In this document: piece after piece, positions 8,038 through 14,872 of the stretch
How positions within the stretch are numbered: the stretch's first letter is position 1
How the letters are laid out: each line of letters opens with the position of its first letter
Assembly (NCBI GenBank): GCA_003228685.1
Contig: QIFC01000125.1
Span: forward strand, 1 to 42,228
Length of the DNA stretch: 42,228 bases
DNA from: Chloroflexota bacterium
Lineage (GTDB): Bacteria; Chloroflexota; Dehalococcoidia; DSTF01; RBG-16-68-14
Reading direction: 5' to 3'
Notes under the pieces: generated by a model
Seen by the model: only the letters and a program-made list of their open reading frames with translations
Told to the model about the DNA's origin: nothing
Databases searched by the model: none
Translations under genes and position numbers: made by a program

Positions 8038-8388
8038 CTAGCCCAGCTTCGCCAGCTCCACCGACACGAAGGTCCCGTCTTCGGCGCGTTTCAGCGGCAG
8101 CTCCGAGACGATCGCATCTCGGTTGAGCGGGCCGTAGATGTGCGGGTAGATCTTCTTGGCGTCCTCGTACTTGACCTCCGCGCTGACTTTCTCCTTGTCG
8201 ATCACGAGCACGAGCCAGTGCCGGTCATCGTCCTTGTAGTAGCGATTGGCCGTCGCCAGGACGTTCGCGATGCCGTCGGTGCAGTGGATGAAGCCATCCC
8301 GCTCGTAGTCCTCGGGGGTGTAGTCCTGAGACGCGTCCCAACTCTCGTAGACGGGCTCAGCGACTAGATGGTAGGTCAGTGAGGGCAT
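8038..8388 (-). CDS. DUF952 family protein
   Basis: 116 residues with the DUF952 pattern: an N-terminal YHLVAEPVYESW, DGFIHCTDGIANVLATANRY with its conserved His-Cys, HWLVLVIDKEKV, and YPHIYGPLNRDAIVSELPLK. Family members are small alpha/beta proteins often described as glutathione S-transferase-like or ADP-ribosyltransferase-fold relatives; their reaction is not established. It lies 33 bp upstream of the cupin gene on the same strand and probably shares its transcript. Confidence 0.8.
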   Translation of the reverse strand: MPSLTYHLVAEPVYESWDASQDYTPEDYERDGFIHCTDGIANVLATANRYYKDDDRHWLVLVIDKEKVSAEVKYEDAKKIYPHIYGPLNRDAIVSELPLKRAEDGTFVSVELAKLG

Positions 8389-8412
8389 GGGAGAGAGCCC
8401 GTTCGGCTAACC

Positions 8413-8631
8413 CTACTCGTAGAGCTTGATGACGCGCACTTTGCCGTCAGGCGCGGCCTGGACGCAGAGGTCGCAGAGGACGCACTCGTCCTCGTTCTCT
8501 TCGACCACGACGCACGTGCCGCCTGCGTCCTGCTCGAAGATGTTCACCGGGCAGACCTCGACGAGCTTCTTCGCCAGCTCCGCGTCCGCCGCGAGATCCG
8601 CGTCGACCTCGAGATGAACGAACATCGGCAT
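8413..8631 (-). CDS. Ferredoxin-like protein with ETF-QO/FixX-type Cys spacing
   Basis: 72 residues. A single Cys followed by Pro (VCPVNIFEQD) precedes, after about 25 residues, ECVLCDLCVQAAP. The fourth Cys of an ordinary CxxCxxCxxxCP motif is Ala. This C-P ... CxxCxxC arrangement is that of the single [4Fe-4S] cluster in FixX and in the C-terminal domain of ETF-ubiquinone oxidoreductase, and I infer one cluster. It starts at ATG 8631 with SD AGGAG, overlapping the stop of the upstream hydrolase (GTGATG), so translation is coupled; GTG 8634 is an alternative. An electron-transfer role fits the nearby acyl-CoA dehydrogenase, but the flavoprotein partner is not in the window. Confidence 0.7.
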   Translation of the reverse strand: MPMFVHLEVDADLAADAELAKKLVEVCPVNIFEQDAGGTCVVVEENEDECVLCDLCVQAAPDGKVRVIKLYE

Positions 8632-9458
8632 CACTGGGACTCCTGAACCTGGTCGATGAACTTCGTGACCTCCGCCGCGAACAGATCGGGAGCATCGTAG
8701 TTCGCCGCGTGCTGCTGCCCCTCCAGCACTGCCATGCGCACGTTGGGCACGATGTCAGCGAGCGCGTCGCTGACCTCGTGAAGCACCGGCGGGCTGTCGC
8801 TGCCCAAAAGCAGCAAGAGCGGTATCTCCAGCGTGCTGTAACGGGAGGCGTCGAAATCATAGCCGGCGGCGGCGTCGAGTTCCGACGCCAGGGTCGGTGC
8901 AAGCGAAACGATGTGTGGCCAGATGGGAGACTGCATCACTCGCTCGATGTCTGCTTCTGGTACACGAGGCCCCGTTCTGAGAAACTCCAGCACGATCTCC
9001 TCCGGGTCGGCTTCGTGGATCATCGCCCGAAGCGACTCTAGTTCCACGTCCACGCGCGCGCCGGGTGGCGGAGGCTCATACAGAGTGAGGCTGCGCACCT
9101 GGTCCGTGAGCAGCACCGCGCCTAGCGCACAGAGCGCTCCGCCGGAGTGGCCCAGCAGGTGAACGGGCTCGCCGATCGCGTCCACCACCGCGACGATGTC
9201 TTCGAACTCGCGCTCCATCGGGTGCGCCTTCGGCTGGCCGCTTTCCCCCCGGCCGCGCCTGTCCATGACGTAGACCGTGAACCGCTCCGCCAAGAGCGGC
9301 TGTATCAGGATCCAGGCGATTCTATCCGCCAGGGCGCCGTGCACAAGCAGCAGCGGCGGCCCGTCGCCTTGGCGCCAGTAGGCGATCTGCTGGCCATCCG
9401 CAGAGGTGGCCGTCTGCATGTCGGACACTACCTTCTCCGAGGCAGCCTGTGCAGTCAC
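8631..9458 (-). CDS. Alpha/beta hydrolase
   Basis: 275 residues of the alpha/beta-hydrolase fold. The oxyanion-hole HG is at 40-41 (LLLVHGALADR), the nucleophile elbow is GHSGG with Ser105, an acid is likely at the Asp of LLLLLGSDSPP (about 223), and the catalytic His is about 250 (EGQQHAANYD). RRGRGESGQP is the usual loop after strand 4. There is no signal peptide, so it is cytosolic. The start is GTG 9458 with SD AGGAG 8 nt upstream. Substrates in this family range from esters to C-C bonds and epoxides, and no choice can be made. It is coupled to the ferredoxin-like gene by stop/start overlap. Confidence 0.85.
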   Translation of the reverse strand: MTAQAASEKVVSDMQTATSADGQQIAYWRQGDGPPLLLVHGALADRIAWILIQPLLAERFTVYVMDRRGRGESGQPKAHPMEREFEDIVAVVDAIGEPVHLLGHSGGALCALGAVLLTDQVRSLTLYEPPPPGARVDVELESLRAMIHEADPEEIVLEFLRTGPRVPEADIERVMQSPIWPHIVSLAPTLASELDAAAGYDFDASRYSTLEIPLLLLLGSDSPPVLHEVSDALADIVPNVRMAVLEGQQHAANYDAPDLFAAEVTKFIDQVQESQ

Positions 9459-9507
9459 TTCATGCGCTCCTGACTTGGCCTAAAATTTCCATGGTTAGGC
9501 ACGGATA

Positions 9508-9535
9508 ATCTGTGCTTAATCTGTGAATATCTGTG
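9508..9535. repeat. Three direct ATCTGTG repeats downstream of sucD-like gene
   Basis: ATCTGTG occurs at 9508-9514, 9519-9525 and 9529-9535, spaced 11 and 10 bp, in an AT-rich patch between the sucD-like stop and the hydrolase start. The near-helical-turn spacing could suit a DNA-binding protein, but the position downstream of one gene and close to the next start leaves the role open. Confidence 0.5.
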
Positions 9536-9537
9536 GC

Positions 9538-10431
9538 TCATAGCCGCTCCTTTACGAGGTCAGGGATCTCCTCGATCTCTTCTGCCACAGCGATACCGGC
9601 CTCTTCGAGCCGGCGCAGCTTCTCGGCAGCGGTGTCCTGCTTGCCCTCTACAATGGTGCCCGCGTGCCCGAAGCGCATGCCCGGCATCTTGTCCATGAAG
9701 CGCCCCGCCATGAAGGCGACAATGGGAAGGCGCGAGTTGTTCTTCGTCACGTACTCCGAGAGTTGGGCGTCCATGGGACCGCCGGGCTCCGAGTAGATCA
9801 CGATCGCCTTCGTCTCTTCGTCGGCCTCGAACAGCGGCATCAGCTCCGCATACGAGGAGCCGATAATCGCGTCGCCGCCGATGCTGACGGCCGTGCTCTG
9901 GCCCAGCCCCGCCGCCGTCAGCGCGTTTGCGATCTCCGTCGTCATGCCGCCGGAGCGAGACATCACGCCGACGGGTCCCGGCGCGTAGGCTTTGCGTGTG
10001 TCGGCGGCCGGCCCGCCGATGCCGCCCATCTTGCACTTCTCCGGAGTGATCAGCCCCAGGCAGTTCGGCCCGATGATGCGCGCGCCATGCATGTTCGCGA
10101 ACTCGACCATCTCCGCGACCTCAAAGCGCGGGATGCGCTCCGTCACGATCACGAGCAGCTTGATGCCGTTGTCGATCGCCTCGAATACGGCGTCGCGTGT
10201 GAACGCCGGCGGCACAGTCAGCACCGAACCGGTCGCGCCGTGCTTGTCGACCGCCTCCGCGACGGTGTCGTACACAGGCACGCCATACACGTCGCGCCCG
10301 CCTCGGCCCGGCGTCACCCCGCCTACGACCTTCGAGCCATAGTCGAGGCACTCGCGGGTCATGCTTACGGCCTCGCGGCCCGTGATGCCCTGGATGATAA
10401 AGCTCGTGTTTTCGTCTACAAGTATGGACAT
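9538..10431 (-). CDS. sucD: Acyl-CoA ligase alpha subunit (SucD/MtkB-like)
   Basis: 297 residues: an N-terminal CoA-binding Rossmann domain (MSILVDENTSFIIQGITGRE, GGVTPGRGG, GVPVYDTVAEAV) and the ligase domain (GVMSRSGGMTTEIANAL, VSIGGDAIIGSS). The phosphohistidine loop GHAGTIVEG places the phosphorylated His at about 256. The length equals succinyl-CoA synthetase alpha and malate-CoA ligase MtkB. ATG 10431 was chosen because MSIL is where relatives start; TTG 10446 is in frame. It works with the SucC/MtkA-like subunit at 11359-12567, from which a DUF3800 gene separates it. Linkage to a malyl-CoA lyase-like gene, as in serine-cycle clusters, makes malate (or a methyl-malate) a plausible substrate besides succinate. 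Confidence 0.85.
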   Translation of the reverse strand: MSILVDENTSFIIQGITGREAVSMTRECLDYGSKVVGGVTPGRGGRDVYGVPVYDTVAEAVDKHGATGSVLTVPPAFTRDAVFEAIDNGIKLLVIVTERIPRFEVAEMVEFANMHGARIIGPNCLGLITPEKCKMGGIGGPAADTRKAYAPGPVGVMSRSGGMTTEIANALTAAGLGQSTAVSIGGDAIIGSSYAELMPLFEADEETKAIVIYSEPGGPMDAQLSEYVTKNNSRLPIVAFMAGRFMDKMPGMRFGHAGTIVEGKQDTAAEKLRRLEEAGIAVAEEIEEIPDLVKERL

Positions 10432-10539
10432 GGTTGCGGTACCCAAAGCGCCTCAAGTTCGAGCACTTGACAATCGGCAATTGGCGCGGTAGTATTACAG
10501 CGGAGCTTCCTCAGCGGAAACGTTGGGACTTGCTCCGTC

Positions 10540-10568
10540 GAGGGCCGGGAAACCGGCTCTTTCATTTT
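10540..10568 (+). terminator. Hairpin with T-rich tail between the DUF3800 and sucD-like genes
   Basis: GGGCCGG pairs with CCGGCTC around a GAAA tetraloop (10542-10559), followed by TTTCATTTT. This is a good intrinsic terminator on the plus strand, although the surrounding genes run on the minus strand. On the minus strand the hairpin follows the DUF3800 stop without a T-run. Its core GGCCGGG resembles the palindromes at 14071 and 14823. Confidence 0.5.
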
Positions 10569-10573
10569 GCCTC

Positions 10574-11359
10574 CTAGGCCTGTGCAACTCTCGAGTAGAA
10601 GTACTTCTCAGGCATTCGATAGATTCCGTAGTACTCATTCCGATTGTGATAGTCGAACGTGTACGGACACTTCGCGTAAATTGAGTCCGTCAGCTCCTTG
10701 ATTGCTTCGACGTACTCGTCGGCCAGCGGAATCGAAGGGCGAGCTGAGCCGAACTTTTCCATGAAGACCGCATAGGCGAGCATGTCAGCCAGTTCGAGTC
10801 CGACGTTCGCTGCGGAGTTCCCGAACAGCGGCACGCCAATGATTCTGGCAAAGTACTTCCCGTCCCAGTACCCCTGTACTAGCTTTGTAAAGGCGAAGCC
10901 ACGATGTAAGTCACGCTTCCGGCCTTCCTCGTCGAACACGACGGCAACATGTCCCTCGCGCCAGTTCGCCGCCAGAGCCTCTATTCGCTGTAGCAGAAAA
11001 AAGTACTGAGAGGGCAGTTCGAGTGGAGGGCACACAGGCGTTCTGTCGGGTCTGTTCATCTGCACGGCCAGGACGGCAATGTCCCTTCTCAGGGCGGCTG
11101 TCATCGCAGACCTGAATATCTTCCAGGCTACCGCACGTGGCTGCTTTCGCTTTCGAAATGCGCGTTGCGTTCCGCAGTCCACCGCATGGATCTCACGTGG
11201 TAATCCAGCGTCCTGCCACCCGTATCTTGATTTCATTCCATGGATTGCGCGGGCAAGATCAAAGAAGGTCGACTCACGCATACACACTGCCAGTAAGATT
11301 GACCCTGGGTTCGCGTCCTTTGGATGCGGGTTGCCGGACTGATCTACAAAGGCAAGCAT
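10574..11359 (-). CDS. DUF3800 protein inserted in the CoA-ligase operon
   Basis: 261 residues beginning MLAFVDQSGNPHPKDANPG, the characteristic DUF3800 opening with its conserved Asp. Later marks are VAVVFDEEGRKRDLHRGF (second acidic position) and LELADMLAYAVFMEKFG near the C-terminus. DUF3800 is thought to have an RNase H-like fold and is often near mobile elements or defence genes; activity is not established. The start ATG 11359 overlaps the stop of the SucC-like gene as TAATG, with GGGAG just upstream, so it is translationally coupled. The ORF could be extended to 11476, but the family begins at MLAF. Finding it between the two subunits of an obligate heteromeric enzyme is odd: either a recent insertion or a passenger. 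Confidence 0.8.
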   Translation of the reverse strand: MLAFVDQSGNPHPKDANPGSILLAVCMRESTFFDLARAIHGMKSRYGWQDAGLPREIHAVDCGTQRAFRKRKQPRAVAWKIFRSAMTAALRRDIAVLAVQMNRPDRTPVCPPLELPSQYFFLLQRIEALAANWREGHVAVVFDEEGRKRDLHRGFAFTKLVQGYWDGKYFARIIGVPLFGNSAANVGLELADMLAYAVFMEKFGSARPSIPLADEYVEAIKELTDSIYAKCPYTFDYHNRNEYYGIYRMPEKYFYSRVAQA

Positions 11360-12567
11360 TATGCTCCCACCCCCAGCCTTTCTACCGCGCGGCGCGCCGC
11401 CTCCGACATCGAGACCGTGCGGTCGCCGTACTCGACGCCGTACTTCTCGAGGATCTTGAAGCCTTCGCCCTCCCAAGCGCCCGGGATGCGGAAGAACACG
11501 ATCTTCTCTGACGGCTCGAAGCCCGACTCAATTACGCCCTTCACGACTCCGCGCGCCACGATGTCGACGCGCGTGTTGCTGACGACGTTCATGATCACGG
11601 CGATCTTGTCCACGCCGGGCCTGCTGAGCACGAGCTTGGTCAGCTCGCAGGCCTTCTTCATGCTCGGGTTGCCGCCGATCTCGCAGTAGTTCGCCGGCCT
11701 GCCGCCGTGGCGCTGCACGGCGTCGAAGATCGTCAGGCTGCCACCGCCCGCGCCGATCACGAGCCCCAGGTCGCCGTCGAACTCGACCACACGGCCGGCA
11801 ACGCCACGCGCGTCGACCTGATCGACACGCGCGCCGCGACGTTCGAAGTCGGTCGGCGGCCGTCCTTGTCGCGTCTCGTCCTCGTCGATGCCGAACTCGG
11901 CGAGCAGCTCCTTATGCTGGTCGCGCGCCTCCTCCTCCATATCGAGGTGGCAGTCGAGCGCGACGAACGAACCGTCGTCAAGCTGCGAGAGCGGGTTGAT
12001 CTCCGCGAGCGTCAGGCCGTAGTTGAGGAACGCCTGCACGAGCCGCGTGCCCACGCGCGTGAGCGACGTCAGTTGGCGTCCCGTCAGCCCGAGCGACGCG
12101 ATCAGCTCTTTCATCTTGTAATCGCTGTACGGCAGCAAGGCAGAGAAGTTCTCTTTGACTACGTGGTCCGGGTGCTGCTCCGCGACCTCTTCGATATCGA
12201 TACCGCCCATGTCGCTGAAGATGGCGACCGGCAGCTTGGCGACCGCGTCGTACGTGACGCCGAGGTAGTACTCCTGCTTGATGTCCGCCTTCGCCTCGAC
12301 CAGCACGCTCACCGGGAGCTGGTCCTTGATCTCCAGCGCCAGGATCTCTTCCGCGGCGGCCTTCGCCTCTGCCGGCGTGTCCGCGAACTTCACCCCGCCG
12401 GCCTTCATGCGCCCGCCCGACAGCACTTGCGATTTCAGCACGGTCGCGCCGCCGACCTCGCCCGCGATGCGCTCCGCCTCCTCAGGCGTCGCCGCGACGC
12501 CGCCCGGCGGCACCGGCACACCTTGCTTAGCGAGAAGCTGCTTGGCCTCGAATTCGTAAAAACGCAT
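11359..12567 (-). CDS. sucC: Acyl-CoA ligase beta subunit (SucC/MtkA-like)
   Basis: 402 residues: an N-terminal ATP-grasp domain (MRFYEFEAKQLLAKQGVPVP, TVLKSQVLSGGRMKAGGVKF, VSVLVEAKADIKQEYYLGV, LAEINPLSQLDDGSFVALD with the Mg ligands) and a C-terminal CoA-ligase domain (GLVIGAGGGSLTIFDAV, NYCEIGGNPS). Length and motifs fit ADP/GDP-forming succinyl-CoA synthetase beta or malate-CoA ligase large subunit. It is fourth from the end of a leftward operon: lyase, RidA, this gene, DUF3800, alpha subunit. The RidA stop is 5 bp upstream of its ATG. I cannot separate succinate from malate specificity by eye; the lyase neighbour favours a malate-type acid. Confidence 0.87.
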   Translation of the reverse strand: MRFYEFEAKQLLAKQGVPVPPGGVAATPEEAERIAGEVGGATVLKSQVLSGGRMKAGGVKFADTPAEAKAAAEEILALEIKDQLPVSVLVEAKADIKQEYYLGVTYDAVAKLPVAIFSDMGGIDIEEVAEQHPDHVVKENFSALLPYSDYKMKELIASLGLTGRQLTSLTRVGTRLVQAFLNYGLTLAEINPLSQLDDGSFVALDCHLDMEEEARDQHKELLAEFGIDEDETRQGRPPTDFERRGARVDQVDARGVAGRVVEFDGDLGLVIGAGGGSLTIFDAVQRHGGRPANYCEIGGNPSMKKACELTKLVLSRPGVDKIAVIMNVVSNTRVDIVARGVVKGVIESGFEPSEKIVFFRIPGAWEGEGFKILEKYGVEYGDRTVSMSEAARRAVERLGVGA

Positions 12568-12572
12568 CCGTG

Positions 12573-12983
12573 TTAGGCGACCGCCACTCCGTCGATCTCC
12601 ACCAGTAGTTGCGGGAGTACAAGGCGTGCCGCGCCGAGCAGTGTGCTCACTGGCTCGATCTTCGCGCCAGTCAGGCGGCTGGCAAGCACGGCATGACTCG
12701 CGAGGAACGCGTCCATGTCTGTTGTGTAATAGTCGAGCCGAACCACGTTCGAGAGCGTCATGCCAGCCTCGCTGAGAACTGTCTCGAAGTTGTCCAGCGC
12801 GAGCGTGATCTGCGCAGCCATGTCGCCCTCGTGTTCAGGCGATCCCTGCGCGTTCATCGACGTCTGTCCGGAGATGTGGAGAACGCGGCTCGCTCCAGTC
12901 ACCTCGATTGCCTGTGAGAACCCCCAGCCATCCTGGTAGGTCCAGGGGTTGATGCGGCGGGTTTCCACGCCTTCGCTATCCAA
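12573..12983 (-). CDS. RidA/YjgF family protein
   Basis: 136 residues of the RidA (YjgF/YER057c/UK114) fold. Marks are VLHISGQTSMNAQG, the helix AAQITLALDNFETVLSEAGM, NVVRLDYYTTDMDAF, and the end ARLVLPQLLVEIDGVAVA. The Arg that binds substrate carboxylate in true RidA (in the RNP/CExE region near the C-terminus) is not clearly present, so deaminase activity is uncertain. The first possible start is TTG 12983, overlapping the lyase gene by 8 bp; GTG 12968 is an alternative. It sits between the lyase and the CoA-ligase genes, so it may deal with a reactive intermediate of that pathway. Confidence 0.82.
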   Translation of the reverse strand: MDSEGVETRRINPWTYQDGWGFSQAIEVTGASRVLHISGQTSMNAQGSPEHEGDMAAQITLALDNFETVLSEAGMTLSNVVRLDYYTTDMDAFLASHAVLASRLTGAKIEPVSTLLGAARLVLPQLLVEIDGVAVA

Positions 12984-14004
12984 CCCGGCCCATCACTTCC
13001 AAGATGTCGTAGCCAGTCACTTCCTTGGATTTCGCCGACTGCTCGGCGAGCCAGGCAGCATCCAGCTTGCCGGCCTGCACCGCCTTCGCCAGGTCCATCA
13101 ACTTGGCCTTGATTGTCGCCTCGTCGTCGAACTCTGCCGTGTTCGGGTTGTAGATCGAGCCGCCGCCCACCTCATGGTAGTACTCGATCGCGCCCTTCGC
13201 CTGCTCGATCTCCTCGTCGGTTGGCGTGAAGACCTCGTTCGCCACCTCCGCCTGCTGCGGGTGGATCACCCACGTGCCGTCCATGCCCAGGTCGCGCGAG
13301 CCTTCGTTCTTCTCGCGCAGGCCCGCGTAGATCTCGTCCGACTCCTCTTCCGAGGTGTCCTTCCGGACGAGACGCAACCAGGCGTTATCGACGGCGTGGA
13401 GCCCCGCGGCCTTCGCCGCGACGACGGTCGCCTGCTTGGCGTAGTGGAAGTTTTGGTTCTGGTTCTTCACATTTTCGCGCACACCCATCGAAGCGGCGAA
13501 GTCCGCGATGCCGAAGATCAGCCCCGCCATGCGGTCGGACGCCTTCGCGATGTCGTAGGCGTTGATCACCGCGAGCGGCGTCTCGATCAGCGCCTCAATC
13601 TGGACCGTCGTCGTCCAGCCGCCCTTCTGCTCGAGCGCATCAAGCTGCTTCGCCAGATGGACGATATCCTCGGCCTGCTCCGTCTTCGGCAGGATGATGC
13701 CATGGAAGCGGTCTGGCGCGCCCAGCATGATCGCCTCCATGTCGCCCAGGAAGTACTTCGACTGGATGTTGTTCGGCCGGATCGCGATCACCTTCGTTCC
13801 GAAGTCGATCGTCGTCAGCGCCTCGACCATCGTTTTGCGGCTCTGCTCGCCCTTGAACTCGTACGGGCACGCGTCCTCGAAGTCGGGCATGATGTGGTCG
13901 ACGGGGGCGCCGGCCGCGTTCTGATGCATCTTGAGCACGTGGCCCGGATACGTCAGCTCGGTCCTCGGGATGACGAATCGATGTAGCTTCCGCAGTACGT
14001 ACAT
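12976..14004 (-). CDS. mcl: HpcH/HpaI-CitE family lyase, probable malyl-CoA/methylmalyl-CoA lyase
   Basis: 342 residues, a TIM-barrel C-C lyase. Family residues visible: an acidic pair in MPDFEDACPYEFKG, the Arg in VIAIRPNN, the metal ligand Glu in VQIEALIETPLAV, and the metal Asp with the CoA-site motif in FGIADFAASMG. Late motifs GTWVIHPQQAEVANEVFTP match malyl-CoA and citramalyl-CoA lyases. The expected reaction is cleavage of methylmalyl-CoA to glyoxylate and propionyl-CoA, and/or malyl-CoA to glyoxylate and acetyl-CoA, which would continue mch's product. ATG 14004 has SD AGGAG 5 nt upstream. It is the first gene of the lyase-ridA-sucC-DUF3800-sucD operon and has its own promoter at 14042-14070. 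Citramalyl-CoA lyase is the main alternative. Confidence 0.8.
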   Translation of the reverse strand: MYVLRKLHRFVIPRTELTYPGHVLKMHQNAAGAPVDHIMPDFEDACPYEFKGEQSRKTMVEALTTIDFGTKVIAIRPNNIQSKYFLGDMEAIMLGAPDRFHGIILPKTEQAEDIVHLAKQLDALEQKGGWTTTVQIEALIETPLAVINAYDIAKASDRMAGLIFGIADFAASMGVRENVKNQNQNFHYAKQATVVAAKAAGLHAVDNAWLRLVRKDTSEEESDEIYAGLREKNEGSRDLGMDGTWVIHPQQAEVANEVFTPTDEEIEQAKGAIEYYHEVGGGSIYNPNTAEFDDEATIKAKLMDLAKAVQAGKLDAAWLAEQSAKSKEVTGYDILEVMGRVG

Positions 14005-14041
14005 GACACTCCTACGTCAGATGTGTTCCTCGCGCTTCCAC

Positions 14042-14070
14042 ACTATAGGAGCCAGCACGGCACGGGACAA
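14042..14070 (-). promoter_or_regulatory. Sigma70-type promoter of the lyase-CoA ligase operon
   Basis: On the minus strand TTGTCC (complement of 14065-14070) is followed after 17 bp by TATAGT (complement of 14042-14047). The predicted start of transcription is near 14035, about 30 nt before the lyase ATG at 14004, with SD AGGAG in between. Confidence 0.6.
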
Positions 14071-14103
14071 GGAGAAGGCCGGGCAACGTTCCCGGCCCCC
14101 TCG
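14071..14103 (-). terminator. GGCCGGG..CCCGGCC hairpin after bioY
   Basis: GGCCGGG (14077-14083) pairs with CCCGGCC (14091-14097), extended by GAG-type ends, around a loop containing AACGTT. It lies downstream of the bioY stop on the minus strand and just before the -35 of the lyase promoter. The T-run is poor (TTGTCC). It shares core sequence with the perfect palindrome at 14823-14852. Confidence 0.5.
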
Positions 14104-14139
14104 CCCTGCTCGAGCCAGCAGTTTCGAAGAAACGGCAGG

Positions 14140-14766
14140 CTATGGCGAAGGTGGCTCGCTTCGGAGGACCCTCACAATCGACCAGCCGACAGGCAGGACC
14201 AGAGAAGCGGCGATCAACTTCGCCAGGTCGCCCGGGACGAACGGCCAGAGGCCCGCCTCAAACGTGTCAACCGGAAAGTTCATGATCGCCAGCCATCGAT
14301 TCAGCCAGATCAGGCCAGGCACGTAGATCACTGCGTTCGCGGCCAACATGACAAGAATAAACCATCCGGACTTGTCCCAGCCTCGTTCGGCGAACCAGCC
14401 AACGATGAAGGCGGCGGGAAGGAAGCCAAGTAGATATCCACCGGTCGCGCCGGCGAACGTCGTATAGTAGCGAGACCAGTCGGCGAAGACCGGTGCGCCG
14501 GCCACGCCTGCCACGAGATAGGCGAAGACCGCCAATGTCCCCAGCCGCGAGCCTAGTAGCGCGCCGGTCACGAGGATGGCGAACGTCTGACCCGTGATCG
14601 GCACGGGATTCCCGGCACGCGTTTCGATAAATGGGTAGTTCCACGTCACCTGGGCCGCGAGGGCGATAAACACCACGGCGGCTCCGACGAGCAACGCGTT
14701 GCGGAGAATCGTGTCTCTGGGAAAAACCGCGACGCTCAGCGTCTGGTATGTGGCTGCTTGCTGCAT
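14140..14766 (-). CDS. bioY: BioY biotin transporter S component
   Basis: 208 residues with five to six hydrophobic helices and the BioY signature around AGNPVPITGQTFAILVTGAL, GSRLGTLAVFAYLVAGVAGA, PVFADWSR and GATGGYLLGFLPAAFIVG. BioY is the membrane substrate-binding component of an ECF biotin importer; some work alone, others with EcfAT, which is not in this window. SD-like AGGGGG lies just before ATG 14766. The gene sits directly upstream of the lyase operon. Propionyl-CoA made by that pathway normally needs biotin-dependent propionyl-CoA carboxylase, which may be why they are neighbours (inference). Confidence 0.9.
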   Translation of the reverse strand: MQQAATYQTLSVAVFPRDTILRNALLVGAAVVFIALAAQVTWNYPFIETRAGNPVPITGQTFAILVTGALLGSRLGTLAVFAYLVAGVAGAPVFADWSRYYTTFAGATGGYLLGFLPAAFIVGWFAERGWDKSGWFILVMLAANAVIYVPGLIWLNRWLAIMNFPVDTFEAGLWPFVPGDLAKLIAASLVLPVGWSIVRVLRSEPPSP

Positions 14767-14822
14767 TTGCCCCCCTGTCTACTCCTTAGCCTTTCAGTGC
14801 GAATGGAGATCGCGCTTGGGCG

Positions 14823-14852
14823 GAGAGGGCCGGGAACGTTCCCGGCCCTCTC
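14823..14852 (-). terminator. Perfect 30-bp palindrome between the ABC solute-binding gene and bioY
   Basis: Positions 14823-14837 and 14838-14852 are exact reverse complements (15-bp arms, no spacer; core GGCCGGGAACGTTCCCGGCC). It follows the stop of the solute-binding protein gene by 20 bp. There is no T-run on the minus strand, so it may be a weak terminator or transcript stabiliser, or a protein-binding palindrome. Confidence 0.55.
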
Positions 14853-14872
14853 GAAAATTGCCGTATATCAGT

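Noticed and set aside
11707..12576. 289-residue plus-strand frame
   Set aside because: It is exactly antisense to the SucC-like gene and has the Arg/Ala/Leu-rich composition of a shadow frame.
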